A program made the translations under genes and the position numbers. From a virus, in the IMG/VR virus record IMGVR_UViG_3300045996_001274, positions 1 through 40,809 of that record: DNA of 40,809 bases. One strand, written 5' to 3'. The first letter of the stretch is position 1. Each line of letters begins with the position of its first letter. The notes beneath the pieces are model-generated. The model saw only the letters and a list, made by a program, of their open reading frames with translations, searched no databases and was not told where the DNA came from. This document shows positions 7,728-17,157 of the stretch, in pieces.

Positions 7728-10085
7728 ATGGCAACCGGGGGCAGCCTGATCGGCGCGCTGCGCGTCACGCTTGGTCTCGACTCTTCGCAGTTCGAGGCGG
7801 GGACCAAACGGGCTCGACAGGTCGCGAACCGCGATGTCCGTGCGATCCAAGCGGATCTCTCGAAGGTTCGCCAGGGTTTCGACAATCTGCGCAACGCCGC
7901 GCTCACCACGGCGCTTGGCGCGGCGGGCAAGCGTGCGCTCGAATATGCTTCCAGCCTGGGCGAAGTGGCGCAGCAGGCGGGTGTGTCGGCCAAGGAGCTG
8001 CAGGAATATCGCTATGCCGCTAGCCAGGCCGGTGTTTCGTCGGACGAGATGGACAAGGCGCTTGCCAAGCTGACGCGCACCATCGGCGAAGCGAAGGCCG
8101 GCTCGAAGGAGCAGGCAACCGTATTCCGCGACTTGGGTGTTGCGATCCAGGATGCCAATGGCCGGGTCTATTCGGCGGGGGAGATCATTCCGAGGCTCGC
8201 CGACGCGCTGTCGCGGATAAAGGACCCAGCGACGCGGGCGCGGTATGAAGTCGACCTATTCGGGAAGGCCGGGCAGAAGCTCGACACGCTGCTGGCTGGT
8301 GGTAGCGGGGCGATCAACGAATTGCGCGACGCCGCACAAAAGCTCGGAATCGTTCTGTCCGATCGCCAGATCCAGAACGCCGACGAGACGGCAGACAAAC
8401 TCGCTGCGCTCAAGCAGGTCTTAGAAGCGAGGATTGCGGGCGTCGTCGCGGACAATGCCGACTCGATCATGTCGTTGGCGAACGCGCTCGCTAACCTCGC
8501 CAACATGGCAGCTCAGGCGAACAAGTCAGTTCCCGGCCTGCTCTCGGTTCTGGCTGGCGCGACTATCGGCGGCACATTCGGCGGTAAAGTGGGCGCCGGC
8601 GTAGGGGCGGCGGCTGGCTTCGGCTCCTTCCTTTTGGATCGCGCGAAGAACGATCCACTCGGGCTCAAGAACGAGACGCCTGCCAACCTAGTCGCGCGCC
8701 AGCGCAAGCTGACGTCGCAGATCAAGACGTCGAGCAAATCAGGCAACGCTGGATCAGCTGAGTTCGGCGAGCTGGTGCAGATGTCGAACATGATCGATGC
8801 GGAGATCGGGCGCCGGATGGCGGCCCTTCGCGCCGGCAAGCCTGCGGCATCGCCCGAAGCCGTAGCCGACGGGGCATTGCCGACCATCAAGCCGAGCGGT
8901 GGCGGGAAGAGGAAGCCCAAGGATCGTTCGCAGGATTATCTCGAACGCTATGAGCGAGAGCTCGCCGGGCTGCAGGACGAGCAGCTACAGCTGCAGCAAT
9001 CGATTACCACCGATGTCCACGAGCGCGCGCGGCTTGAGCATCAGCGGATAGAGACGGCGCAGGCGGCATATGACCATGACGTCGACGGTCGGCAGAAGGC
9101 GGGGGAGCTTGACGCGGCGCAGGCGGAGCGGCTCCGCCTCGCCTACGCAGCCAATGCCACGCGGGAACACACGCTGGCGAACTGGAGGCTCGACGACGAG
9201 CTGACTCAGCAGGAACTCGATCTCAATCGCTCTCGCCTGGAGAATGCGAGCGAGCTGCTGCGCGGCGAGCTGGACGGCGCGAGAACTCAGGCCGAGCGGC
9301 GGCGCATCCAGCTGGCGATCCTGGAGAACGAGCAGGCGCTGGAGCGAGCGTCGCTCGAGGCCGTCCTGGCGCGGCGCGACGCCACCGAGGCCGACAAGCG
9401 GATCGCCCAGGCGAAGCTCGATCAGTTGAGTGCCGAAACGGCGCAGCGGGCCGGGGCGATCCGACGCGGCACGATGGGGCCGATGGAGAGCTATCTCGAC
9501 AGCCTGCCGCGCACAGCCGCGGAGCTTCAGGAAAGCTTCGAGAATATCCAGGTGGACGCGCTCAATAACGGACTCGACCTCGCCTCGCGCAACATAATCA
9601 AGCTCAAGGGCTTCGCTGGCGACCTGTTCAATCAACTGATCAGCGACACGATCCGGCTGAACATCCAGTCCTCACTGACCGGCGGCGGTGGCCTCCTCGG
9701 CTCACTCGGTAAGCTGCTCGGGCTGGCTGGCTCGGCAGTCACTGCAACTACGGCTGGATCAAGCCTGTCCGGCGTCGGCCGCGGCATGGTGCCAAAGATG
9801 GCGGGCGGCGGTCGCTTTAACGTCGGTGGCATTCCCGGTGTCGATCGCAATGTGCTGGCCGTCAACGGCATTCCCCGCGCGATGGTATCGGCGAATGAGA
9901 ATGTGAGCGTCGGTTACGGTGGTAGCCAAGGAGGTGGCGGCGTCGTCCGGATCATTCTCGACAACGATCTGCTCGATGCGCGCATTGTATCTGGGTCAGT
10001 GGAGGTAGTCCGCACCTCGGCGCCCACTCTCACTCAGGGTGCCATCGCTGGCACGGTTGCCGAACTGAGCCGGAGGCGCATCTAA
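7728..10085 (+). CDS. Tape measure protein
   Basis: A 785-residue protein that sets tail length and is ejected at infection. The N-terminus (SLIGALRVTLGLDSSQFEAG, then KRARQVANRDVRAIQADL) is the usual tape-measure start. A helical region with phage minor-tail features follows (AGVSAKELQEYRYAASQAGV at about 85-104, then DKALAKLTRT). A Gly/Ala-rich hydrophobic stretch lies near 270-305 and long charged coiled coils run from about 400 to 600. The C-terminal part is Gly-rich (GLLGSLGKLLGLAG, MAGGGRFNVGGIPGVDRN), as in lambdoid tape measures. GGAG about 10 bases upstream supports the ATG at 7728. The product implies a fairly short tail. The stop overlaps the next ATG. Confidence 0.92.
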   Translation: MATGGSLIGALRVTLGLDSSQFEAGTKRARQVANRDVRAIQADLSKVRQGFDNLRNAALTTALGAAGKRALEYASSLGEVAQQAGVSAKELQEYRYAASQAGVSSDEMDKALAKLTRTIGEAKAGSKEQATVFRDLGVAIQDANGRVYSAGEIIPRLADALSRIKDPATRARYEVDLFGKAGQKLDTLLAGGSGAINELRDAAQKLGIVLSDRQIQNADETADKLAALKQVLEARIAGVVADNADSIMSLANALANLANMAAQANKSVPGLLSVLAGATIGGTFGGKVGAGVGAAAGFGSFLLDRAKNDPLGLKNETPANLVARQRKLTSQIKTSSKSGNAGSAEFGELVQMSNMIDAEIGRRMAALRAGKPAASPEAVADGALPTIKPSGGGKRKPKDRSQDYLERYERELAGLQDEQLQLQQSITTDVHERARLEHQRIETAQAAYDHDVDGRQKAGELDAAQAERLRLAYAANATREHTLANWRLDDELTQQELDLNRSRLENASELLRGELDGARTQAERRRIQLAILENEQALERASLEAVLARRDATEADKRIAQAKLDQLSAETAQRAGAIRRGTMGPMESYLDSLPRTAAELQESFENIQVDALNNGLDLASRNIIKLKGFAGDLFNQLISDTIRLNIQSSLTGGGGLLGSLGKLLGLAGSAVTATTAGSSLSGVGRGMVPKMAGGGRFNVGGIPGVDRNVLAVNGIPRAMVSANENVSVGYGGSQGGGGVVRIILDNDLLDARIVSGSVEVVRTSAPTLTQGAIAGTVAELSRRRI

Positions 10086-10693
10086 TGGCGCAGGTGCCCT
10101 TCCCGACCGTCGCCAATATGGTGGAGGTGACCTGGGACATCGATGTCCCGATGCAGCGCAATCGTTCCGGCTGGACAGGAACCAGCAAGGGAGTCGGCTT
10201 GCCCGGCTCAACATCTTGGTTTGCGACCGTCCGTCCGCACGATGTGTTCGATCCGGCAGACAAGCGCGCACTACGGGCTTTCGTGGCGCAGATGCGAGGG
10301 CAAGGGAACTGGACAGCCGTTCCCGCTCCCGTGCCCCAGCAGACCAGCGCGGCCAACCCGGTTACGCGGTCAACGGGGCTGTCGGGCGGCTTCACGCTAC
10401 CCCTTCAAGGTCTTCCGCTTAGCACGACGGTTCTGCTCGCCGGCGACTTTATGACAGTCCCACTGCCAAGCGGTCACTACCGCATGGGCATCCTCATGCA
10501 GGACTTGGCTTCGAACGGGTCGGGGCAAGGAACCGCCGTACTCGACCGTGAAATTCGCGAAGTGCCCGCAGCTGGCGTCACCGTGGAAATCCGCAACCCG
10601 TTCGCTGCGATGCGCTTCGCCAACGCCCGCAACGGCTGGTCCGACGCCTATGCCGCCGCTTCCTTCGCGTTCGAGCTCGAGGAAAACCTATGA
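10085..10693 (+). CDS. Tail tip protein after tape measure (gpM-like position)
   Basis: The 202-residue product is not recognised as a named family by sequence alone. It is rich in short beta segments (WDIDVPMQRNRSGWTG, GSTSWFATVRPHDVFDPAD, PLSTTVLLAGDFMTVPLPSG), like the distal tail and baseplate hub proteins of siphophages. Position supports this: the first gene after the tape measure corresponds to lambda M or to a distal tail protein. The stop TGA overlaps the ATG of the next gene by four bases. Calling it a tail tip component is inference from place and composition. Confidence 0.65.
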   Translation: MAQVPFPTVANMVEVTWDIDVPMQRNRSGWTGTSKGVGLPGSTSWFATVRPHDVFDPADKRALRAFVAQMRGQGNWTAVPAPVPQQTSAANPVTRSTGLSGGFTLPLQGLPLSTTVLLAGDFMTVPLPSGHYRMGILMQDLASNGSGQGTAVLDREIREVPAAGVTVEIRNPFAAMRFANARNGWSDAYAAASFAFELEENL

Positions 10694-11343
10694 GCCGCAT
10701 GGATACCGCCGCCGCAGCCGCACTCGGCGCCCAAGTCATCCGACCTGTTTTCTTCGCCTATCTCGATATCCTCGGCGACCCGCTACGCGCCAACACGTCG
10801 GGCGCGAGCATCACTATTACCGGGACGCCCGACCCAGACCTGAACCAAACCTTCGATGGCCTTGATCCTACCATCGTGGATATCGGTCCCGTGCGAATGA
10901 AGGACGGCGGGTCGGACGCGGTATCCGCGAAGCTTTCGGGAATCGTTCAGCTCGACGAGGCGTTGCTGAATATCCTTGGCGATCCGGCCAACTGGCAGGG
11001 GCGCACTGCCCGCCTGTGGCGTATGATCCGAGATGCGAACGGAACCCAGCAAGGTGCCATCCAGCACTACTACACTGGGTACATGATCGCATTGGAGATC
11101 GGCGGTTCGCCAGAGGGGCAGACGATCGAGATCACGATCGAGAGCTATCTCGCAGCCTTCAGCCAAGCATCGAACCGGACCTATCTCGATCAAGCCAGCT
11201 TCGACCCTGGCGATCTTTCCGCGCGCGCCGCCATCGCCATCGCGAACGGTATCAGCGGCAACCCGACGATCAGCAACACGCCAACTTATGGCGGACAAGC
11301 GGGTTCCGGCGGTAAATATGGCGAAGCGGAACAACGCTGGTGA
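10690..11343 (+). CDS. Tail tip / baseplate hub protein (gpL-like position)
   Basis: A 217-residue protein with a short Ala-rich start and then VIRPVFFAYLDILGDPLRA and DGLDPTIVDIGPVRMKDGGSD. The later segment GQTIEITIESYLAAFSQASN, followed by RTYLDQASFDPGD, resembles the hub-like proteins of GTA and related phages, which have an ESxLxDF-type strand and then a DQ-rich, Pro-Gly-Asp loop. It occupies the position of lambda L. The likely role is in the tail tip complex that holds the tape measure and the central fibre. The last bases overlap the next GTG start (GTGA). Confidence 0.7.
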   Translation: MSRMDTAAAAALGAQVIRPVFFAYLDILGDPLRANTSGASITITGTPDPDLNQTFDGLDPTIVDIGPVRMKDGGSDAVSAKLSGIVQLDEALLNILGDPANWQGRTARLWRMIRDANGTQQGAIQHYYTGYMIALEIGGSPEGQTIEITIESYLAAFSQASNRTYLDQASFDPGDLSARAAIAIANGISGNPTISNTPTYGGQAGSGGKYGEAEQRW

Positions 11344-11747
11344 CGCGCCTCCCCGATTGGGAGCCTCGGCTCGCCGCATATATTGAGAGCGTTCGGGACA
11401 GTGAGTTCGCGTGGGGCAAGCATGATTGCGCTCTGCACTCTGCGAACGCCGTACTGGCCGTCACGGGGGACGACATAGCTACGAAGTTTCGTGGCAAGTA
11501 CTCTACTGCTCGCGGCAGCTTGCGGGCGCTAAAGCGCTATGGCGCGGGCACGCTCAAGTCCACGATCGACGATGCCCTGCCCATCATTACGCCAGCCTTT
11601 GCCCAACGCGGCGACCTTGTCTGGAGGCATGGGATGGTAGGCGTGTGCTTGGGCGCCGATGCTGCTTTCGTCGGCGAAATTGACGCAGTGCCGGGCTTGG
11701 TACGCTTCCCGCGCCGGGACTGGACTCGAGCCTGGGCGGTGCGCTGA
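11340..11747 (+). CDS. DUF6950-like tail assembly protein (NlpC/P60-like, gpK position)
   Basis: A 135-residue protein starting at a GTG that overlaps the previous stop by four bases. The segment DSEFAWGKHDCALHSANAV contains a Gly-Lys-His-Asp-Cys motif, and RGDLVWRHGMVGVCLG supplies a later Asp/His segment. This combination is typical of the DUF6950 / NlpC-P60-like cysteine hydrolases that sit at the lambda K position and are thought to help the tail tip cross peptidoglycan. The protein is short, so the catalytic His assignment (in WRHGMVGVC) is tentative. The next gene is the J-like protein, as expected. Confidence 0.8.
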   Translation: MTRLPDWEPRLAAYIESVRDSEFAWGKHDCALHSANAVLAVTGDDIATKFRGKYSTARGSLRALKRYGAGTLKSTIDDALPIITPAFAQRGDLVWRHGMVGVCLGADAAFVGEIDAVPGLVRFPRRDWTRAWAVR

Positions 11748-14700
11748 TGGGTAAGGCTGTTGGCTCGATCCTGAAGGTAGGCGGCGTCATCCTCGGCGTG
11801 GCGGCCGTGGTCGCATCGGGCGGGCTTGGCCTCGCCGCAGCGGGCGCGGTGACCGGATTTCTCGGGATGGGCGCCGCAACGATCGGGCTCGTTGCGGCCG
11901 GGCTCTCGCTGGGCTCGTCACTCCTTGCGCCGAAGCCTAAAGCGCCGGCTGTCAGTCCGGCTTCGTCGGATCGTCTGGTCGCGTCAATCGATCCGCGCGC
12001 CGCTCGGAAGATCTGGCTCGGCGACACCGCCGCCCCGACAGACATCCAGGATCAAGAGTTTACGGGTGCCCAGGAATTTCTGCATCGCTTCATTGCGATC
12101 GCGAGCCACAAAGCGTCCCAGGTCCGTGAAGTCTGGTTCGACGACAAGCTTGCGTGGACGAGCGGCGGCGGAGCGCAGGGGGAGTTCGCGGGTTATCTCG
12201 CCATCACGCCTATCCTTGAAGGCTCTGCGGGCAACGCGATCAACATATCTCCGCGTATGGGTGCGACGCGTCGCTACACCGGCTGCGCCTATTTGCACGT
12301 CCGGTACAAGCTAACCGGTGCTTCCAAGAGCACGCAGAGCCCGTTCGCGCAGGCCATTCCGTCGCGGGTGACGATCCGCGGCAAAGGCGCCCCGGTATAC
12401 GATGTTCGACTAGACAGCACCGCGGGCGGTAGCGGCTCGCAACGTGCCAATGATCAAACGACCTGGGCATGGAGCGATAGCGCTGCGCGCAATCCGGCGC
12501 TCCACCTGTTGTGGTATCTCTTGGGTTGGCGGATCAACGGGAAGCTAGCCGTGGGCAAGGGCATCCCGGCCGATCGCATCGACCTAGAAAGCTTCATTAC
12601 CGCAGCCAATCTCTGTGACGAAGCGGTGGCACGTTCCGCTGGCGGCACCGAGCCCCGCTATAGGAGCGACGGCGTATTCAGCGAGGCTGACGATCCGAGC
12701 ACGGTTCTCGACAACCTGAAGGCCGCCATGAATGCGGTTCTCGATGACGTGGACGGTAAGATCCGCATCACCGTCCTGCACAATGATTTAGCGACGCCAC
12801 GCGCAGCACTGACCACCGACGATGTTCTCGGCGAATTTAAATGGTCGCAAACTCCACCACTGACCAGTTCCTTCAATGCGATCCGGGGCACCTATACTGA
12901 CCCGTCCGACGCCTCGCTCTACCAGTCGATCGACTATCCCGAAGTGCGCATTGACAGCCCGGATGGCATCGATCGCATCGAGACGATCAACTTGCCTTTG
13001 GTGCAATCCGCGAGCCAGGCGCAGCGTCTCGTAAAGCAGCGCCTACAGCGGCAGCTGTACGGCGGCATGTTCCAGGCCACCTTCCAGGCTACGGCGTGGC
13101 GCTACCTGAAGGGCGACGTTGTCCCCTTCACCTTCTCTCCGCTCGGCTGGACCAACAAGCTATTCCGGATCGTTGACATCGAGGTCCGCGTCGACGGCAC
13201 GGTCCCGATGACTCTGCGTGAAGAGCACGCCGAAATCTATCAGTGGGATGCCGATGACGCCGCACCTATTTCCGGTGCGGACCCCACGGCTTACGACTAT
13301 GAGCTCAACCCCATCTACCAGGACTTGGTAGCGATCGGCGATACAGCGGAGGCGGCATTGTCCGCAGCCGAAGCGGCCGGACAGCTCGCCGGCGGCAAGT
13401 CCACGATATTCTACCAGACCACGCCGCCGACAGTTGCGGAAAGCGAGGTCGACGACCTCTGGATCGACACCGACAACGGCAACGTCTCCTATCGGCGCCT
13501 CGCGGGCAACGGGCGCATTTCCTATGGCGGCACAGTCGTGCTTTACGGAGTAGCGGGTGCGATCGTCTATCCGCCCTGGGCGCCGATCGATGACCAGCGG
13601 ATTGCACAGGCCCTCACCGACGCAGCCGGCGCCCAGGCCACGGCAGACGGTAAAGTCGCGACCTTCAACCAAGAGGCCGAACCTGTGGCAGAGGGCCTTG
13701 GAGACCTCTGGTACAAGCCGTCGACCAAGTCCCTAAAGCGTTGGGATGGCGATAGCTGGGAGGAGGTGGCGACGGTCGGCGCAACGCCTCAACAAATCGC
13801 CCTGATCGAGAATGCGCTGACCAGCGCCAGCAACGCGCAGGCGACCGCGGATGGGAAGATCCAGAGCTTCTACCAGGCGACGGCCCCCGCCGTGTTCGGC
13901 GAGGGTGATTACTGGACCGACACGGACGATGCGAACAAGCTATATCGGGCATCCGCAGACTCAACGGCGGGCGGCACTTGGGTAGCGATCCGCGATACGG
14001 GAATATCGACGGCGATCGTTGCCGCTGCTGGCGCACAGGCGACCGCAGACGGCAAGGTGACGAGCTTTGTAGCGACGAGCGCACCGACCGCGGAAGGCAT
14101 TGGCGACCTTTGGTACAACCCCTCCAGCGGCGAACTTCGTCGTTGGGATGGCGATAGCTGGGAGCCCACCGCCGATGCCACGGCACTGGTCCAGCCGAGC
14201 GTAACCGGCCCGACCCCGATCACCTTCACCGCCAATTATCTCGGCACGCTCGACCCCGGCCAGGTGCCGCGTGATGTGCCCTACAAGAGGCTCCAAGGCG
14301 ACGCAGATGTGACGGCATCGACAGCCTGGTCGATCCTCAGTCGCGATGGCGTTTCCAATACGATCGGTGCCAGCGACGGTGTGGTAAACATCACCGACGT
14401 CACCAAAGACGTGGCGAGCTTCGTCATTCGCACCGAGCGCGGCGGCGTCACTCGCGATTATCGCGTGGAGGTCCAGAAGTCCAAGAGCGCCCCGCCGGTC
14501 AACACGGGAGGCGGTGGCGGCAACCCCGGCACGACCGGATCGACGAACGTCAGCGCCTCGGCGACCTCGACGACTTATGGTTCTGCCGACAGCCCTTCGT
14601 TCAGTTGCGTTGCCGGCACGGCCGGCCAGGTTGCGCTGAGCGCCGCGCTCGACGTGTCTCTCTACGCGAGCGGGGGCAACTTCTCGCAGGTCGGTTACGC

Positions 14701-14944
14701 GAAGTGGCAGTGGCGTCCCGTCGGCGGATCGTGGGCTGACGTGGCAGCCGAAACCGCCTCCGATGGCCCTGCGATCTACGACAAGTTCAACGGCCCCGAG
14801 AACACGACGCTGAGCGCGAGTGCCACTAAGACCGGGCTGACGAGCGGCACGACCTACGAGTTCCGTCTTAGCTATCGCAAAGGCTCGGGCACTGCCCTGC
14901 AGTATATGAGCTTCTCCGGCACCGGCGTGGGTGAGGGATCATGA
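11747..14944 (+). CDS. J-like central tail tip / host specificity protein
   Basis: A 1065-residue protein, the counterpart of lambda J. Residues about 8-62 form a hydrophobic Gly/Ala/Val segment (GSILKVGGVILGVAAVVASG) like that of gpI/gpJ N-termini. A phage-tail domain runs to about residue 510 (SFNAIRGTYTDPSDASLYQS, then TINLPLVQSASQAQRLVKQ and a strand after GDVVPFTFSPLGWTNKLFR). From about 530 to 810 there are about four repeats of a Trp/Asp-rich unit (GDLWYKPSTKSLKRWDGDSW, GDYWTDTDDANKLYR, GDLWYNPSSGELRRWDGDSW) separated by AQATADGK linkers. The C-terminus holds fibronectin-like sheets and a Gly-rich linker (NTGGGGGNPGTTG), the probable receptor-binding end. ATG overlaps the previous stop. 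Confidence 0.9.
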   Translation: MGKAVGSILKVGGVILGVAAVVASGGLGLAAAGAVTGFLGMGAATIGLVAAGLSLGSSLLAPKPKAPAVSPASSDRLVASIDPRAARKIWLGDTAAPTDIQDQEFTGAQEFLHRFIAIASHKASQVREVWFDDKLAWTSGGGAQGEFAGYLAITPILEGSAGNAINISPRMGATRRYTGCAYLHVRYKLTGASKSTQSPFAQAIPSRVTIRGKGAPVYDVRLDSTAGGSGSQRANDQTTWAWSDSAARNPALHLLWYLLGWRINGKLAVGKGIPADRIDLESFITAANLCDEAVARSAGGTEPRYRSDGVFSEADDPSTVLDNLKAAMNAVLDDVDGKIRITVLHNDLATPRAALTTDDVLGEFKWSQTPPLTSSFNAIRGTYTDPSDASLYQSIDYPEVRIDSPDGIDRIETINLPLVQSASQAQRLVKQRLQRQLYGGMFQATFQATAWRYLKGDVVPFTFSPLGWTNKLFRIVDIEVRVDGTVPMTLREEHAEIYQWDADDAAPISGADPTAYDYELNPIYQDLVAIGDTAEAALSAAEAAGQLAGGKSTIFYQTTPPTVAESEVDDLWIDTDNGNVSYRRLAGNGRISYGGTVVLYGVAGAIVYPPWAPIDDQRIAQALTDAAGAQATADGKVATFNQEAEPVAEGLGDLWYKPSTKSLKRWDGDSWEEVATVGATPQQIALIENALTSASNAQATADGKIQSFYQATAPAVFGEGDYWTDTDDANKLYRASADSTAGGTWVAIRDTGISTAIVAAAGAQATADGKVTSFVATSAPTAEGIGDLWYNPSSGELRRWDGDSWEPTADATALVQPSVTGPTPITFTANYLGTLDPGQVPRDVPYKRLQGDADVTASTAWSILSRDGVSNTIGASDGVVNITDVTKDVASFVIRTERGGVTRDYRVEVQKSKSAPPVNTGGGGGNPGTTGSTNVSASATSTTYGSADSPSFSCVAGTAGQVALSAALDVSLYASGGNFSQVGYAKWQWRPVGGSWADVAAETASDGPAIYDKFNGPENTTLSASATKTGLTSGTTYEFRLSYRKGSGTALQYMSFSGTGVGEGS
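13620..14180 (+). repeat. Internal repeats in the J-like gene
   Basis: The reading contains repeated units beginning AQATADGK, at about 13633, 13837 and 14035, each followed by a Trp-rich segment. Two units also share an exact DNA stretch of about 24 bases (roughly 13740-13763 and 14143-14166) encoding RWDGDSWE. The repeats could allow unit number to change by recombination, altering the length of the receptor-binding shaft. Confidence 0.75.
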
Positions 14945-15543
14945 CGCACTGGATCGTCCGCCACCGAGAGACCGGCGAAGAGCAGATGGTCCGGCACGAT
15001 GATGGCTATCCGCCATACAATGCTGTCGACTACGAGGCGGTGCATCTGCCGCGCGAGCTTGGTCCCGAAGAGCGATGGGATTGGGAGGCGGCGGCGATTG
15101 TCAGCCGCTTCACGCCTGCCGAGGCGGCGGCGATCATGTGGGAGCGCGCGAAGGCGTATCGCGATGAGCGTTCGCGCGGCGGCTTCACCTTGCCCGGCAT
15201 CGGCGTCGTGCAAACCCGCGACCAAGACCGGGAAGCCATCACCCGCCTGGCGAAGCGTGCCGAGAAGAAGGTTGCGGCGGGCGAGCCGGAATGGACGACT
15301 AGCTTCATCAATGAGGCGAACGAAGAGGTGCCCGTTGATATTCCGGCGATCCTGTTCGTCGATGATGCGGTCGACCTGTTTCTCGCGGCAATCCACGCGC
15401 GCAGCCAGGGCATTCGCGGCGAGATCGATGCTGCTGCCACGCTGCCTGACGCGACCGCTGAGGACATCTTCGCAATCGACATCACCGCTGGCTATCCGGC
15501 CGGGCCAATCAGCCCGCCAACGCCGCCTCAAGAGGAAAGCTGA
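14941..15543 (+). CDS. DUF4376-containing tail fibre assembly-like protein
   Basis: A 200-residue protein whose middle region reads RAKAYRDERSRGGFTLPGIG, then VVQTRDQDREAITRL, the pattern of DUF4376, a domain common in tail fibre assembly and small tail proteins. The region before it (WEAAAIVSRFTPAEAAAIMWE) is helical and precedes DUF4376 in related proteins. The C-terminus is acidic and ends in a Pro-rich tail. It starts with an ATG overlapping the J-like stop by four bases and precedes the fibre gene by two bases. The position supports a role in assembling or capping the fibre. Confidence 0.8.
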   Translation: MTHWIVRHRETGEEQMVRHDDGYPPYNAVDYEAVHLPRELGPEERWDWEAAAIVSRFTPAEAAAIMWERAKAYRDERSRGGFTLPGIGVVQTRDQDREAITRLAKRAEKKVAAGEPEWTTSFINEANEEVPVDIPAILFVDDAVDLFLAAIHARSQGIRGEIDAAATLPDATAEDIFAIDITAGYPAGPISPPTPPQEES

Positions 15544-15545
15544 TC

Positions 15546-16616
15546 ATGGCCGATACGGAATACAGCGCGCTGCCCTTGACCGATGAAATCCAACAGGGCG
15601 ATGGTCTTGTGCTGGCACGCGGCGGAACTCCTTATCGGGTGGCGCTCCGCGATATCACCTATGCTTCCAACATCGGCAACTGGAACGCGGGTGTTCCAGC
15701 CGGGCAAAACCGCTGGCGGGTGCGCGAGAACCAATTTGGGATCGAGGCGCTGTCGATCGAGGGGCAGGGAAATGTCGGGATCGGGACGTCTGCGCCGTTC
15801 AACGTCAACGGTCGCAATCTCGAAATCTCCTCCCCCACATATGCGCGCGTGCACCTTGTCTCCACCGGAGGTAGCGGGCGGCGATGGTGGTTCGACAGCC
15901 TCGACGACGGCACCTTCAGCTTGACGGACGGCACCGCGGGCGCACGCCGGTGGATTGTCGACCCCAGCGGCAACCTGCTCGTTGGTGCGCCAAGCGGCGG
16001 TTATCACCGGTTCCTGAAACCCGCCGCGACCGGGAGCGAAATTTTTCAAGTCGACAACAATGTCGGATTGTCGCTGCAGTGTCGGGCGGTCGACCAGAAC
16101 CTTTTTAGCCTCGCGAATGCAGCGGTTCTCGTCGGCCGCAATTCGGCCACCGGCCGCTCGATCAACGCCGGCGGCACGATCAACGCCAGCGGCGCGGACT
16201 ATGCCGAGTACATGCGCAAGGCGCCCGGGTGCGGCGAGATCGCCAAGGGCGATGTCTGCGGCGTCGACAGTAACGGTCAACTCACTCGCAAATGGGCGGA
16301 CGCGATCAGCTTCGTGGTGAAGTCTCTCGAGCCCGGCTTCGTCGGCGGCGACACTTGGGGCATCGATCGCGAGGGTGACGAGCTCGAAGCCGCGCGCCTG
16401 GGTGTCGATCGCATCGCTTTCTGCGGCCAGGTGCCGGTCAATGTCACGGGCGACGTCGCAGTGGGCGATTACATCATAGCGGCCGCCAAAGGCTCCGGGA
16501 TCAAGGCGGTCGCGGTAGCCGAGGCAGATATCACTTTCGAGCAGTACCGTCGGCGTCTGGGTAAGGTCTGGGCGATCCGCGACGGTCGCCCGATCGTCGA
16601 CGTGCAGCACGGCTGA
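15546..16616 (+). CDS. Tail fibre protein
   Basis: A 356-residue protein. The N-terminus (LPLTDEIQQGDGLVLARGG, then PYRVALRDI) resembles a tail-attachment region. The middle has repeated short strands with GNVGIGTSAPFNVNGRN and GNLLVGAPSGG, a pattern of trimeric beta fibres. Near 215-235 there is a GGTINASGADYAEYM segment; a Gly-Ala-Asp-Tyr-Ala-Glu-Tyr motif of this type begins the Peptidase_G2-like autoproteolytic or chaperone domains at fibre C-termini. The last part (VAVGDYIIAAAKGSGIKAVA) fits that fold. Self-cleavage is possible but no catalytic residue can be assigned. It lies two bases after the assembly-like gene. Confidence 0.75.
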   Translation: MADTEYSALPLTDEIQQGDGLVLARGGTPYRVALRDITYASNIGNWNAGVPAGQNRWRVRENQFGIEALSIEGQGNVGIGTSAPFNVNGRNLEISSPTYARVHLVSTGGSGRRWWFDSLDDGTFSLTDGTAGARRWIVDPSGNLLVGAPSGGYHRFLKPAATGSEIFQVDNNVGLSLQCRAVDQNLFSLANAAVLVGRNSATGRSINAGGTINASGADYAEYMRKAPGCGEIAKGDVCGVDSNGQLTRKWADAISFVVKSLEPGFVGGDTWGIDREGDELEAARLGVDRIAFCGQVPVNVTGDVAVGDYIIAAAKGSGIKAVAVAEADITFEQYRRRLGKVWAIRDGRPIVDVQHG

Positions 16617-16621
16617 GGGTT

Positions 16622-16888
16622 GTGACCGCCTCTGTCGCCCCGCGGGCCAAATGGCTCGACTTCATCCCCGTGATCTCCCTTGCCGTCGTGTTGGCGGGCA
16701 TGCTGATCGCGAGCGGCGGCTATATCGGCCAGCTCAAGGAAAATACCCGCCGCATCGACAAGATGGAGGTGGAGGCCCGCGCCGAGGCGAAGGCGCGGAC
16801 GGAGATGCTCCAGCAGCTCGACCTTCGCCTCGCGCGCATCGAGGTCAAGCTCGAGATGATGGTGCCAGAGAAGGACAAGGCGCGATGA
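16622..16888 (+). CDS. Small membrane protein with coiled coil, lysis region
   Basis: An 88-residue protein starting at GTG. One hydrophobic segment spans residues about 13-35 (FIPVISLAVVLAGMLIASGG), followed by a charged helix of about 45 residues with heptads (ENTRRIDKMEVEARAEAKAR). The form, one anchor and a long coiled tail, is common just before the endolysin in alphaproteobacterial phages. It may regulate a holin or anchor the lysis complex, but its role is unknown. The stop overlaps the next ATG by four bases. Confidence 0.75.
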   Translation: MTASVAPRAKWLDFIPVISLAVVLAGMLIASGGYIGQLKENTRRIDKMEVEARAEAKARTEMLQQLDLRLARIEVKLEMMVPEKDKAR

Positions 16889-17136
16889 GCGGCGACGGCG
16901 GCCTGGTGCTGGTGCTCTGCGGCGCGCTCGCCCTTATCGCATCGCTGACTGAGCGGGTGATCGCGCAACGCCGCTGGCTCGACGCCACGATCGAGACGGT
17001 GCTTGACCCTGCGATGCGAGCGGCTTTCCCGCCGCCAGCGCAGGCGTGGGAACTGGAGCGCCTCGCCGCGGAAGCAGACGCAGTGCTCGAAAGTCACGAG
17101 ATTCGGCGGCGTCAGCAACGGGCATCCCGCCACTAA
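16885..17136 (+). CDS. Small membrane protein, lysis region
   Basis: The 83-residue product has one hydrophobic segment near the N-terminus (GLVLVLCGALALIASLTERV, residues about 6-25), then a helical, Arg/Ala/Glu-rich cytoplasmic-type region. The ATG at 16885 overlaps the previous stop (ATGA). It is placed directly ahead of the endolysin and may be a pinholin-like or accessory lysis protein. Neither the number of helices nor motifs settle this; a class III single-helix holin is one possibility. Confidence 0.7.
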   Translation: MSGDGGLVLVLCGALALIASLTERVIAQRRWLDATIETVLDPAMRAAFPPPAQAWELERLAAEADAVLESHEIRRRQQRASRH

Positions 17137-17157
17137 TCCGAACCGGAGTAATGCAAA

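Noticed and set aside
15528-16610. A 360-residue minus-strand reading opposite the fibre gene
   Set aside because: The fibre reading has recognisable segments and ordered junctions with its neighbours; the minus reading has none.
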